A model generated the notes under the pieces. The model ran no database searches. It was not told the DNA's origin and worked only from the letters and a program-made list of their open reading frames with translations. Both the position numbers and the translations under genes were made by a program. From Gammaproteobacteria bacterium (GTDB lineage Bacteria; Pseudomonadota; Gammaproteobacteria; Xanthomonadales; SZUA-36), in NCBI GenBank assembly GCA_021772935.1, contig JAJFLA010000032.1:62001-126000 (forward strand): DNA of 64,000 nt, in the 5' to 3' direction. Numbering within the stretch: position 1 is the stretch's first letter; each line of letters starts with the position of its first letter. Shown here one piece after another: positions 1-8,671 of this stretch.

Positions 1-1457
1 ACCGCTTCAGCCTTGCGGCCATAATAAGCCAGGGGAACGGGGTTGGTGGTGTGTGCCGTATGGTTCTGGCCAGTCCGATGGTCTGTCATCTGTTCAATAT
101 TGCCATGGTCGGCAGTGACAAGTAAGTCACTATTCGTCGACTGGATTGCTTTTAGTACAACTCCAAGACACTGATCAACCGCTTCAACTGCAACAATGGC
201 GGCCGTCATGTTGCCGGTATGTCCGACCATATCAGGATTGGCTACGTTACAGATAATGACGTCAAATTTTCCACTACGGATAGCCTTATCGAGTTCAGCT
301 GACAGTTTTTCGATACTCATTTCTGGCTGTTGGTCATAGGTTGCTACGTCGGGTGATGGTACCAATAAGCGTTGTTCACCGGCGTAGGGTTTTTCTTCGC
401 CGCCATTGAAGAAAAAAGTCACATGGGCGTACTTTTCTGTCTCCGCGATTCGCAGCTGAGATAAGTGCTGTTTAGAGAGGCACTCTCCGAGTAGGCCCTT
501 AAGCTGTTCAGGGGGATAGGCGACATCGGCAGGCAAACCCTCCAGATATTGTGTCATGCTAGCGAAAGCAGAGAGTTTTGGCGCTCGCCGCTCAAAGGCT
601 TGAAAATCCGGTTGGATGAATGCCTGACTGATTTCGCGAGCGCGGTCAGCCCTGAAGTTGACAAAAATAACAGCATCATCGTCCTGCATGCCGGTATATG
701 GGCCAATGGTCGTTGGGCTGACAAACTCATCACTTTCATCACGTTCATAGGCAGACTGAAGCGCAGTCGCCGCGTCGTTGAAATTGAACAATGCCTTAGC
801 GTTTACGAGAGTCTGCCAGGCTGATTCAACCCGACTCCATCGTTGATCTCGGTCCATCGCATAATAACGTCCACACAGACTGGCAAAGGAAGCGTTAGGG
901 AGGCCATCCAGGCAGTTCTGCATTTTTTGGATCGACGCCTTGGCGCTACGAGGAGCAGTATCCCGTCCGTCAAGAAAGGCGTGCACCCTGATTCTACGGG
1001 CCCCTTGCACAGCAGCCATACGTATTGTCGCCAGGAAATGATCTTCATGACTGTGTACCCCACCCGGTGACAACAAACCCATGATGTGCAGTGTAGATGC
1101 ATGTGTGAGACAGGCCTTAGCCGCTTTGTTAAGCGCCGGGTTATTGATGAAACTACCGTCTTGTATGGCATCACTGATACGGGTGAAATCCTGAAAAACA
1201 ATACGTCCGGCGCCGATGTTCATATGCCCAACCTCGGAATTCCCCATCTGACCTCTCGGCAGACCAACGAATTCACCGGAGGTTTCTATGGTTGTGTGAC
1301 AGCCAATCTGCTGTATCTGATCCCAATAAGGTGTTGAGGCTTCGCTGATGGCGTTGTCAATAGCATCTTTCCGATAACCCCAGCCATCCAGTATCATTAA
1401 TACCAGCGGACTGGCTGCTGATTGAGGAACTGGTTTATGTCTTTTATTGGCTGTCAT
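1..1457 (-). CDS. gpmI: 2,3-bisphosphoglycerate-independent phosphoglycerate mutase (C-terminus cut by window edge)
   Basis: Interconverts 3- and 2-phosphoglycerate in the cytosol, using two manganese ions and a phosphoserine intermediate. Reading leftwards from an ATG at 1457 gives an open frame of about 485 residues to position 1; the family is about 510 long, so roughly the last 25 residues lie outside. The start reads MTANKRHKP, then the alkaline-phosphatase-superfamily opening LVLMILDGWG. The motif GNSEVGH at about residues 78-84 carries the nucleophilic serine. Near the window edge TADHGNIEQM and HTAHTTNPVPL are the C-terminal metal-site and substrate motifs. The frame is intact. It is divergent from the rhodanese-secB-gpsA group, the usual gammaproteobacterial arrangement. 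Confidence 0.95.
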   Translation of the reverse strand, partial: MTANKRHKPVPQSAASPLVLMILDGWGYRKDAIDNAISEASTPYWDQIQQIGCHTTIETSGEFVGLPRGQMGNSEVGHMNIGAGRIVFQDFTRISDAIQDGSFINNPALNKAAKACLTHASTLHIMGLLSPGGVHSHEDHFLATIRMAAVQGARRIRVHAFLDGRDTAPRSAKASIQKMQNCLDGLPNASFASLCGRYYAMDRDQRWSRVESAWQTLVNAKALFNFNDAATALQSAYERDESDEFVSPTTIGPYTGMQDDDAVIFVNFRADRAREISQAFIQPDFQAFERRAPKLSAFASMTQYLEGLPADVAYPPEQLKGLLGECLSKQHLSQLRIAETEKYAHVTFFFNGGEEKPYAGEQRLLVPSPDVATYDQQPEMSIEKLSAELDKAIRSGKFDVIICNVANPDMVGHTGNMTAAIVAVEAVDQCLGVVLKAIQSTNSDLLVTADHGNIEQMTDHRTGQNHTAHTTNPVPLAYYGRKAEA

Positions 1458-1655
1458 TTAGATTCCATAAAATGGGTAAGATTTGCCTTTCCGCCCCGGT
1501 CACTTCAATCAATCGTGGTACCGGTGCCCGGACGTGGTTTTTAGTCTCCAACTGTCATTGTACGACTGACTCTTGCAAAAATGGCCCATTGCCACCACAT
1601 GACACAGGCGCACGACGATGTAATGACCACTGCGAATATGTAAATCGAAAACAGG

Positions 1656-1687
1656 GGTTGTTGTGGGTATATTATTTCACAACAACC
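1656..1687. promoter_or_regulatory. Perfect 10-bp inverted repeat between gpmI and the rhodanese gene
   Basis: GGTTGTTGTG (1656-1665) is repeated exactly in inverse as CACAACAACC (1678-1687) around a 12-nt AT-rich centre. No T-run follows on either strand, so it does not look like an intrinsic terminator. The AT-rich centre contains TATATT, which could be a -10 element, so a dyad operator over a promoter is possible. The rest of the 318-bp intergenic stretch (1458-1775) shows nothing else I recognise. Confidence 0.4.
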
Positions 1688-1775
1688 GATCAACCGCAGT
1701 TCCATTACGGTTGGTGAATAGTTTGGAACGAAACTTCCGATGGATACTACCGGATAATTGTCAGGAGATCGAAAC

Positions 1776-2201
1776 GTGGAACAATTAATAGAATTTGCAG
1801 GCAACCATGGAATGTTGGTCGCTGGTTTTGCCGGTATAATACTGTTACTTGTCTGGACAGAAATCAGCCGACATACTCGTGGATATATAGAATTGACCCC
1901 GATCCAGGCTGTGCAAAAAATCAATCAGGGACAAACCTCCATAGTGGATATATCATCGTCCGCGGACTTTTCAAAAGGTCATTTGGCTGGCGCAGCACAT
2001 ATCGCCCTGTCTCGGTTCACTCAAGCAGATCCAGACATTGAAAAAATAAAGACCGGTCCGGTACTTCTTGTATGTAAAAACGGTCAAACGGCGCACCAGG
2101 CGGCTGCAAAACTGGTTAAATTGGGCGCAGTTGACGTGGCGGTCCTTAAAGGCGGCACAACACAGTGGATGGCGGATCAGTACCCACTCGCACGTAAGTA
2201 A
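1776..2201 (+). CDS. Membrane-anchored rhodanese-like protein (YibN type)
   Basis: Predicted sulfurtransferase-like protein of 141 residues. One transmembrane helix lies near residues 12-27 (MLVAGFAGIILLLVW), followed by a single rhodanese domain facing the cytosol. The active-site loop VCKNGQT holds the expected cysteine, so it may be catalytic. I chose the GTG at 1776 because AGGAG lies 8 nt upstream; an upstream TTG at 1758 has no ribosome-binding site. In many gammaproteobacteria yibN is followed by grxC and secB. Here no glutaredoxin gene lies in the 107 bp before secB. The physiological sulfur acceptor is unknown. Confidence 0.85.
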   Translation: MEQLIEFAGNHGMLVAGFAGIILLLVWTEISRHTRGYIELTPIQAVQKINQGQTSIVDISSSADFSKGHLAGAAHIALSRFTQADPDIEKIKTGPVLLVCKNGQTAHQAAAKLVKLGAVDVAVLKGGTTQWMADQYPLARK

Positions 2202-2308
2202 GTTATTGCTCGTCTGGTCATTCAGGCGGCGCAATGAGATAATTTCCCATTATCATTTCATCGTTAGATGTATGAAATTAACTAATTAGAGCAAAGAGAA
2301 ATACGATC

Positions 2309-2827
2309 ATGGCAGAAGAACAGAATCAGGAAACAGCAACAGAAGAACAGCAGCAAGCACAATTTCAGTTGCAGAAGCTATACGTAAAAGATGTTTCTTT
2401 TGAGCTACCTAACGCACCTCAGATATTCCAGGACGATGGGCAGGTTGAAATTAAAATGAACCTTGCACAAAGAGTTGAAAACCTCGCTGAAAATGTTCAT
2501 GAGGTCATTTTAACTGTTACTGTAACGGCAAGTCTTGGTGAAAAAACTGCTTATCTCGCTGAGGTTCAACAGGCCGGTATTTTTTCCATCGTAGGTCTGG
2601 ACGAACAGGCCAGACATGTCGCGTTGAACACGCTTTGTCCTCACACTTTGTTCCCTTATGCCCGGCGGTCAATCACTGACCTGGTGGCTGATGGTGGCTT
2701 CCCACCGCTAGTATTACAGCCGATCAATTTTGATCAGGTTTATGCGCAGCGCATGCAGGAAGCGCAAGCACAAGCGAAGGCAAAGGCTAACGTTTCCGAA
2801 GACATGGAAGTTCAGGGTAACGCCTGA
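2309..2827 (+). CDS. secB: Protein-export chaperone SecB
   Basis: Cytosolic tetrameric chaperone that keeps preproteins unfolded and hands them to SecA. At 172 residues it is slightly longer than E. coli SecB (155). The extra length is a Q/E-rich N-terminus (residues 1-20) and a charged C-terminal tail rich in A, Q and K. The core shows the family signatures LQKLYVKDVSFELPNAP, an ILTVTVTA strand and FPYARRSITDLVADGGFPPL followed by LQPINFDQVYAQ. AAAGAG lies upstream of the ATG. It precedes gpsA by 54 bp, so the two are likely co-transcribed. Confidence 0.97.
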   Translation: MAEEQNQETATEEQQQAQFQLQKLYVKDVSFELPNAPQIFQDDGQVEIKMNLAQRVENLAENVHEVILTVTVTASLGEKTAYLAEVQQAGIFSIVGLDEQARHVALNTLCPHTLFPYARRSITDLVADGGFPPLVLQPINFDQVYAQRMQEAQAQAKAKANVSEDMEVQGNA

Positions 2828-2881
2828 CCCGGTTGCTTATGAACCCGTATATTGCACCTGTATCCGGGGGACTAAAATAAT

Positions 2882-3895
2882 ATGAGGGCCAAGGCACCTG
2901 TTATTGCTGTTCTGGGAGCGGGGTCGTGGGGGACTGCATTGGCCTTGCAACTGGATCGCAGCGGCTCCAGCAGTATCCTGTGGGGCCGTGATGCCGAGCA
3001 TATATCGCAGATACGTTTAACTTGTCGCAATCACCGTTACTTACCGGACATTGAGATACCGGGCTCCATAGAGCTTGAAAGCGATATCCTCGCAGCGGTG
3101 AAAGCAGCGGATCATGTGTTGATCGTCACACCGAGTTACGCCTTTGCTGCAACCATCAAGCAGTTCCGCAAGGAACTTACACCAGGGCAGGGCGTTGCCT
3201 GGGCTTGTAAAGGTTTTGAGCCGGGTAGCGGTCGTTTATTGCATCAAGTTGCGGCAGAACTGTTACCACCTGAAACACCACTGGCCATCGTCACCGGACC
3301 TTCATTTGCAAAAGAAGTGGCCATGGAACTGCCGACCGCAGTGACAGTGGCTGGCTCTGACAGTAGTTTCACCAATACCATTGCCGCTGCTTTGCACGGG
3401 AGTCGCTTTCGGGCCTATACCAGTGATGACATGGTCGGGGCTGAACTCGGTGGTGCGGTCAAGAACGTCATGGCGGTGGCTACTGGTATCTGTGATGGTA
3501 TGAAACTGGGTGATAATGCCCGCGCTGCCCTGATCACCCGTGGTCTGGCTGAAATGATGCGTCTCGGTATAGCCATGCATGCAAAACCGGAAACATTGAT
3601 GGGTCTGGCGGGTGCCGGTGATTTGATATTGACCTGTACTGGTGATTTGTCACGAAACCGGCAACTGGGCCTGTTGCTTGGAGAGGGAGATACACTCTCA
3701 CAGGCGCTGGATAAAATCGGTCAGGTGGTTGAGGGTGTTAACAGCGCAGCCGAGGTTCAGCGTCTGGCTGAGCAACACAATATAAAAATGCCTATCTCAA
3801 AGCAGGTCAACGGTATTATTCACACGGGTTGGAACCCGGTGGAAGGGGTCGCGCGATTGCTCGCCAGAGAGCAGAAAGCGGAGTACGGCGACTAG
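2882..3895 (+). CDS. gpsA: Glycerol-3-phosphate dehydrogenase [NAD(P)+]
   Basis: Reduces dihydroxyacetone phosphate to sn-glycerol 3-phosphate for phospholipid synthesis. It has 337 residues, the usual length. The N-terminal Rossmann motif is [12 protein letters not shown] (about residues 10-21). The nucleotide-domain signature GPSFAKEVA is in the middle. The C-terminal catalytic domain has [17 protein letters not shown] with the catalytic lysine, and [19 protein letters not shown]. It follows secB, as in E. coli and Pseudomonas. A hairpin repeat unit lies just after the stop codon. Confidence 0.97.
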   Translation: MRAKAPVIAVLGAGSWGTALALQLDRSGSSSILWGRDAEHISQIRLTCRNHRYLPDIEIPGSIELESDILAAVKAADHVLIVTPSYAFAATIKQFRKELTPGQGVAWACKGFEPGSGRLLHQVAAELLPPETPLAIVTGPSFAKEVAMELPTAVTVAGSDSSFTNTIAAALHGSRFRAYTSDDMVGAELGGAVKNVMAVATGICDGMKLGDNARAALITRGLAEMMRLGIAMHAKPETLMGLAGAGDLILTCTGDLSRNRQLGLLLGEGDTLSQALDKIGQVVEGVNSAAEVQRLAEQHNIKMPISKQVNGIIHTGWNPVEGVARLLAREQKAEYGD

Positions 3896-3909
3896 CTCGC
3901 ATATTTCAC

Positions 3910-3938
3910 CACCAAGAGTAGGCGCCCTCAGGCGAGAG
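3910..3938. repeat. Short hairpin repeat unit (about 29 bp)
   Basis: The unit CACCAAGAG-T-AGGCGCCC-TC-AGGCGAGA downstream of gpsA recurs at 24057-24085 with three differences. A more diverged version (CACCAACAGTAGGCGC...) is at 23998. Each contains a small stem, CGCC-CTCA-GGCG here. Both other copies sit inside one larger repeat element, which suggests a short mobile or copied palindromic unit. Confidence 0.5.
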
Positions 3939-4058
3939 CGGTCAATGAAATGACTTTATCATTTTGATTCAAGGCTTTACTGGGTACACGCGATGCTATT
4001 CGCCTCAAAAGAGTGAAAATACTGTCCTCACTATGCCGTTTTCTCGCGACGGATATTT

Positions 4059-4538
4059 CTACGACGCAGGCTCTTGGACCCCTTTAGCGAACCCCATTTG
4101 TCGCCACGCTTCGTATACACCTACAGCCACCGTGTTGGACAGATTCAAGCTGCGGGAAGTTAAGGCCATGGGCAGGTGCAAACAGTATTCGGAACCTGTT
4201 TCAGCCAGTACCGATTCTGGCAGGCCACGTGTTTCGGGCCCAAACAGGAGTCCATCATCGGCTTGAAACTCAGCCTCAGTGTATGGTCTTTCTCCACGGG
4301 TGCTAAAGGCCCAGATTCTCATTTCAGGATGTTCGGTCCGGAAACTGTTCCAGTTCACGTATTGATATACACAGGTCATTTCTGCATAGTCCAGACCGGC
4401 CCGTTTGACGCGAGTATTATCAAGCTGAAATCCCAGCGGCCCCACAAGGTGCAAGTTAGCACCGGTATTGGCACACAGTCGGATAATATTGCCGGTATTG
4501 GGCGGAATCTCGGGTTGATAAAGAATGACATGCAGCAT
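4059..4538 (-). CDS. trmL: tRNA (cytidine/uridine-2'-O-)-methyltransferase TrmL
   Basis: SPOUT-class methyltransferase that 2'-O-methylates the wobble base C34 or U34 of tRNA-Leu isoacceptors with SAM. It has 159 residues, the family length. It shows the N-terminal LYQPEIPPNTGNIIRLCANTG signature, LHLVGPLGFQLDN, and the knot motifs LLFGPETRGLP and LPM-x-RSLNLSNTVAV. The gene is convergent with gpsA. Confidence 0.95.
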   Translation of the reverse strand: MLHVILYQPEIPPNTGNIIRLCANTGANLHLVGPLGFQLDNTRVKRAGLDYAEMTCVYQYVNWNSFRTEHPEMRIWAFSTRGERPYTEAEFQADDGLLFGPETRGLPESVLAETGSEYCLHLPMALTSRSLNLSNTVAVGVYEAWRQMGFAKGVQEPAS

Positions 4539-4561
4539 AAAGAAACTCTTAAACAGTAAAA

Positions 4562-4592
4562 AGCCCTGCCCGATAAAAAACCAGGCTGGGCT
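4562..4592 (-). terminator. Intrinsic terminator, minus strand
   Basis: On the minus strand AGCCCAGCC pairs with GGCAGGGCT across a 13-nt loop, with one mismatch, and is followed by TTTTT. It would stop transcripts of the secreted-protein gene (5374 to 4781) after they read through the repeat element. Confidence 0.65.
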
Positions 4593-4605
4593 CTGAGTAT
4601 AACGT

Positions 4606-4770
4606 TAAGGAGCCTCTGATCTATCCATGAAATCGTATCTTGCGTCCAAAATATCCAGTTTCTGCGTTGCAAATCTTCGCAATAGCTAGCTATTACGTGC
4701 GATTTGCGTCTTGAACCTGAACATTTTGAATCTCAATCTACTTCGTTCAGAATAAATCAGAGGTTCCTTA
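4606..4770. repeat. MITE-like intergenic element, copy A (full length)
   Basis: 165-bp element with terminal inverted repeats: left TAAGGAGCCTCTGATCTAT and, inverted at the right end, TAAGGAACCTCTGATTTAT. It encodes nothing. Its inverted outer arms match copy B at 23940-24104 nearly base for base (GAACGAAGTAGATTG, TTCAAAATGTTCAGGTTC, CGCAGAAACTGGATATTTTGG). The central block differs and here contains the palindrome AATAGCTAGCTATT. It lies between the divergent trmL terminator and a secreted-protein gene. Confidence 0.8.
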
Positions 4771-4780
4771 AAATAAAAAA

Positions 4781-5374
4781 TCAGTCTTCTGTGACGATTT
4801 CCTTCTTGATCACGATAACTTTGTGGCCACCTTGGCCTGCATGCATTTCGTGAAGCTCTTCAAGGTCGATGTTTCCAGTATCAGAAACCCAAACCAATTT
4901 ATCACTACAACTGGTACCTTCATCTTCATCGGTGCAGGTGAGTTCTATTTCCTCATGAATAATGACGTTGTCGCCATCTTCACCCACCCAGTTTAGAACG
5001 GCATTATCGTCACTGTTAAGGACAAATACAGTTTTGTTGCACTCGTCACCATCAGCACAAACGACTTCAACGTGTTTTCTAATCTTATGTTGTTCATGCA
5101 GATTTTCATTGTCAAAGTTCATTTCCAGCAATTCACCATCCACATAAATTTCGGCACCATCAGCAGTACGCAGGATATCGATGACCTTGCCGCTTTCGGT
5201 TTCAATGGTTTGTGCTTCACCGATGGCCAAGGTGCTGATATCGGTTTCTGTCAGTTCAAAATCATCTGTTTTAAGCGCAATAACCATTTTCAGGTCGGTT
5301 TCCGCCTGGACAGAAGTTGTAGCAAGAAGTGCAATTGCTGTCAGAGCGAAAATGGGTTCTAAATAGTGTTTCAT
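4781..5374 (-). CDS. Secreted acidic protein of unknown function
   Basis: I do not recognise the family. The 197-residue protein starts with a clear Sec signal peptide (hydrophobic segment at about residues 7-20, cleavage after SVQA near residue 24). The mature part is very acidic, with patches such as DADGDE-like and DEDEG segments. It has four cysteines in two similar pairs (VCADGDECNK and LTCTDEDEGTSC), which suggests two disulfide-linked loops or a small repeated motif. The C-terminus is basic and hydrophobic (KVIVIKKEIVTED). A ribosome-binding site (GGAGA) precedes the ATG. It stands alone, with its own terminator beyond the repeat element. Confidence 0.7.
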   Translation of the reverse strand: MKHYLEPIFALTAIALLATTSVQAETDLKMVIALKTDDFELTETDISTLAIGEAQTIETESGKVIDILRTADGAEIYVDGELLEMNFDNENLHEQHKIRKHVEVVCADGDECNKTVFVLNSDDNAVLNWVGEDGDNVIIHEEIELTCTDEDEGTSCSDKLVWVSDTGNIDLEELHEMHAGQGGHKVIVIKKEIVTED

Positions 5375-5592
5375 TAGAGAATCTCCAGGTTTTTAAAAAT
5401 TTGCGACGAAACGAAAGCCTGATTTACCAAGGTTTCCATGACTCCCTAACTGGACGCTGTCTGCGTAAAAAACGTCACAAACCCTGTAACATTATGAATC
5501 GAAAATGATATTTTAGTATGGTGACTGATTTGGCCATACGCCGAGGTACGTTTGACAGACTTGATTTTCGCCGGTATTGTTCACTACCTCAG

Positions 5593-5640
5593 ACACAATA
5601 TCTTGTGTTTTTCGAGAGGGGAAGGCACAATAACTTGTGT
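5593..5640 (+). promoter_or_regulatory. Two NrdR boxes upstream of nrdJa
   Basis: ACACAATATCTTGTGT (5593-5608) and GCACAATAACTTGTGT (5625-5640) both match the NrdR operator pattern ACACWATATMTWGTGT. Their centres are 32 bp apart, about three helical turns, which is the usual spacing of paired NrdR sites. They lie 41-88 bp before the nrdJa start codon. The 305-bp intergenic stretch otherwise shows no riboswitch. Confidence 0.88.
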
Positions 5641-5680
5641 CCATAGTCAAATAAAACCAAGTAATTAAGCGGGATAATTC

Positions 5681-7828
5681 ATGAACAGTGTTCGGGTTGA
5701 GGCCATAGGCACTGAAATACAAGCAGTTCCTTTCCAGGAAGCGTCCCTTGATATCTGGGATAAAAAATACCGTTTGAAGTCCAAGATAGGTGTAAGCATC
5801 GATACCAACATCGATGATACCTATAAAAGGGTTGCGCAAGCGATATCCAACGTTGAAAAAACCAGGGAATTACGCGAGCAATGGAACGATTCATTTTTAT
5901 GGGCCTTGCGACGTGGTGCAATACCAGCAGGAAGGATCACGTCCAATGCCGGAGCACGCGAACACAAGCCGGCAACCTCTACGATTAACTGTACCGTGTC
6001 AGGAACCATCAAGGATTCCATGAATGGCATACTCGATAAGGTACACGAAGCAGGATTGACGCTCAAAGCAGGCTGCGGCATAGGTTATGAGTTTTCTACG
6101 CTGCGTCCTAAAGGTGCTTATGTATCTGGTGCTGGTGCTTATACCTCCGGCCCGCTGAGCTTCATGGACATCTATGACAAGATGTGCTTTACCGTTTCTT
6201 CAGCCGGTGGCAGAAGAGGCGCCCAGATGGCTACATTTGATATTGGACACCCGGATGCCATGGAGTTTATCCGGGCAAAGCGTGAGGATGGCAGACTACG
6301 TCAGTTCAACTGCTCTTTGCTGATCACCGATGAGTTTATGCAAGCCGTTGCCGATGATGACGATTGGGCATTAGCGTTTCCCATTACACCGCAGGAAGCC
6401 ACCGAGTTGGATATTGATGATTCGCAACAGGTGCTGTGGAGGGAGTGGCCGCTGGTCGACGACTATGTGACTCGTGAAGATGGTCTGGTAGCCTGTAAGG
6501 TATACAAGAAATTTCCTGCACGCCGTATGTGGGACATGATCATGTCATCTACCTATGACTTTGCTGAGCCGGGTTTTATCCTGATTGATCGTATCAATGA
6601 AATGAACAATAACTGGTTTTGCGAGAATATCCGTGCAACCAACCCCTGTGGTGAACAACCATTGCCGCCGTACGGTGCCTGTTTACTTGGCTCAATCAAC
6701 CTGACGCGGTTTGTTGAAAAACCCTTCACCGATGTCGCCGAGTTTAATTGGGACGAATATCGTAAGGTTGTAAAAATCTTTACCCGTATGTTAGATAATG
6801 TTGTAGAAATCAATGGATTACCTCTCGGTAAGCAACGAGATGAAATAGAGCGAAAGCGTCGGCACGGTATGGGCTTTTTAGGGCTGGGGTCAACATTGGT
6901 CCTGTTGGGTATGAAGTATGGTTCTGAGGATTCTCTGGAGTTTACCGAGAAAGTTGCCCGAGACATGGCCATTGCCGGATGGAAAGAGTCGTTAGAGCTG
7001 GCTCGCGAGAAGGGTCCGGCACCGGTGATGACTGAGGATTTCAGAGTGAGTGCTGAGATGTTGCGCAAACGGCCGGAAATGGCAACAGATGGTTACGGTA
7101 TAGGGGATTCCGTTTGTGGTTCGGTGTTGCATGCGAAATATAGTCGTTATATGCAACAGGTAGCAGAGTTAGAACCGGAATTGGTAGAAGCGCTGGCGAA
7201 GGAAGGTGGTCGTTTCACACACCACACATCAATTGCACCAACCGGTACAATATCCCTGTCATTGGCAAATAATGCTTCAAATGGGATTGAGCCCAGCTTT
7301 GCCCACCATTACAGCCGCAATGTAATCCGTGAAGGCAAAAAGAGTAAAGAAAAGGTAGAGGTGTTCAGTTATGAGTTACTGGCTTATCGTGCATACGTGA
7401 ATCCGGCAGCTATACCGGACTCACAAGACGAGAAAACAAAGTTGCCGGAACAATTCATTTCTGCGGATGACATCATGCCGACCGAACACGTTGATGTGCA
7501 GGCGGCGGCACAGAAGTGGATTGATTCTTCTATTTCCAAGACAGCCAATGTACCGACTGATTACCCTTACGAAGATTTTAAAAATATTTATACCTATGCA
7601 CACAGCAACGGCCTGAAGGGTTGCACTACTTTCCGGTTCAATCCAGAGGTTTTCCAGGGTGTGCTGGTCAAGGAAAACGACCTCTCAAATACCACTTATC
7701 GTTTTGTGCTGGATGACGGTGAGGTACTTGAGGTAAAGGGTAATGAAGAGATTGAGTACGATGGTGAAGTGCATACTGCAGCCAATCTGTTTGATGCCTT
7801 GAAAGAGGGTTATTACGGAAAGTTTTAG
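5681..7828 (+). CDS. nrdJa: Adenosylcobalamin-dependent ribonucleotide reductase, large subunit
   Basis: Class II reductase that makes deoxyribonucleotides with or without oxygen, using coenzyme B12 to generate a thiyl radical. It has 715 residues. NPCGEQPLPP at 321-330 supplies the radical cysteine (C323) and catalytic glutamate (E325). STINCTVSG holds the N-terminal redox cysteine (C104). The segment AGCGIGYEFSTLRP and the phosphate-binding APTGTISL (near residue 520) are family hallmarks. The second part of the enzyme is encoded separately just downstream, as in Pseudomonas. Two NrdR boxes upstream predict repression when dATP is plentiful. Confidence 0.95.
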   Translation: MNSVRVEAIGTEIQAVPFQEASLDIWDKKYRLKSKIGVSIDTNIDDTYKRVAQAISNVEKTRELREQWNDSFLWALRRGAIPAGRITSNAGAREHKPATSTINCTVSGTIKDSMNGILDKVHEAGLTLKAGCGIGYEFSTLRPKGAYVSGAGAYTSGPLSFMDIYDKMCFTVSSAGGRRGAQMATFDIGHPDAMEFIRAKREDGRLRQFNCSLLITDEFMQAVADDDDWALAFPITPQEATELDIDDSQQVLWREWPLVDDYVTREDGLVACKVYKKFPARRMWDMIMSSTYDFAEPGFILIDRINEMNNNWFCENIRATNPCGEQPLPPYGACLLGSINLTRFVEKPFTDVAEFNWDEYRKVVKIFTRMLDNVVEINGLPLGKQRDEIERKRRHGMGFLGLGSTLVLLGMKYGSEDSLEFTEKVARDMAIAGWKESLELAREKGPAPVMTEDFRVSAEMLRKRPEMATDGYGIGDSVCGSVLHAKYSRYMQQVAELEPELVEALAKEGGRFTHHTSIAPTGTISLSLANNASNGIEPSFAHHYSRNVIREGKKSKEKVEVFSYELLAYRAYVNPAAIPDSQDEKTKLPEQFISADDIMPTEHVDVQAAAQKWIDSSISKTANVPTDYPYEDFKNIYTYAHSNGLKGCTTFRFNPEVFQGVLVKENDLSNTTYRFVLDDGEVLEVKGNEEIEYDGEVHTAANLFDALKEGYYGKF

Positions 7829-7858
7829 ATGGGCCATGGAAAATGATAGTTGAGAAAA

Positions 7859-8584
7859 ATGACGATAAAAATTAACAAAAACATTGCTGGCTACGAAGTA
7901 GTCAAGCCGGAAGAAGAGTTAGCGGCACTAAAGATTGCCGCTGAAGAAAAGGAAGCCCGTAGTTCAGCTAAGATCATTCGCATGACAGAGAAAGTCATGC
8001 GTCCCGAAGGTATGGAGTCACTGGAGGGTTCCACCTACAAAATTAGAACACCGCTGGATGATCATGCGATGTATGTGACCATCAACGATATCATTCTCAA
8101 TCCGGGTACTGAGTATGAACAGCGTAGGCCGTTTGAGATTTTTATTAACTCAAAGAACATGAATCACTTCCAGTGGATCGTGGCTTTGACACGCTTGATG
8201 TCAGCTGTTTTTCGCAAGGGTGGGGATGTGACTTTCCTGGCGGAAGAACTACAGGCGGTGTTCGATCCCAAGGGTGGTTATTTTAAGCCTGGTGGCAGAT
8301 TCATGCCTTCCATCATAGCCGAGATCGGTGATGTGATAGCACATCATATGCGCAAAATCGGTTTGATGGAAAAAGAAGAATTGTCAGAGCAGCAGAAGCT
8401 GATTCTTGATCAGAAACGCGCAGAAGTGGAGGGCGCGCAAAAAGAAACGATAGCTGATTCAGCCGAAGCGGATACTGGATACCCCGCTTCGGCCACCTTG
8501 TGCAACAAGTGTTTTACCAAGGCTGTGGTGGTGATGGATAATTGCGCGACTTGCCTGTCGTGTGGTTATTCCAAGTGTGGGTAG
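7859..8584 (+). CDS. nrdJb: Adenosylcobalamin-dependent ribonucleotide reductase, C-terminal subunit
   Basis: Second polypeptide of the split class II reductase, 241 residues from the ATG at 7859; a TTG at 7850 is also possible. The middle part (ITINDIILNPGTEYEQRRPFEIFINSKN-like region, then FQWIVALTRLMSAVFR) corresponds to the TSCPD-type domain. The end carries the cysteine cluster CNKCFTKAVV...CATCLSCGYSKCG, which should shuttle reducing equivalents to the active site of NrdJa and may bind zinc. It starts 30 bp after nrdJa, so it should be co-transcribed and share the NrdR control. Confidence 0.92.
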   Translation: MTIKINKNIAGYEVVKPEEELAALKIAAEEKEARSSAKIIRMTEKVMRPEGMESLEGSTYKIRTPLDDHAMYVTINDIILNPGTEYEQRRPFEIFINSKNMNHFQWIVALTRLMSAVFRKGGDVTFLAEELQAVFDPKGGYFKPGGRFMPSIIAEIGDVIAHHMRKIGLMEKEELSEQQKLILDQKRAEVEGAQKETIADSAEADTGYPASATLCNKCFTKAVVVMDNCATCLSCGYSKCG

Positions 8585-8671
8585 AAGTTGGGGCCAACAT
8601 TTTGTTGGCAGCCATCCTTTTCGCTAGCCTGCTTTCGACCCAAAATACAAAATCACTGTTATTATGACTAT

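Noticed and set aside
1472-1717. 81-codon frame between gpmI and the rhodanese gene
   Set aside because: No family, no ribosome-binding site, and it crosses the perfect dyad at 1656.
5375-5592. Possible cobalamin riboswitch before nrdJa
   Set aside because: No B12-box or conserved cobalamin aptamer core is visible; the NrdR boxes account for regulation.
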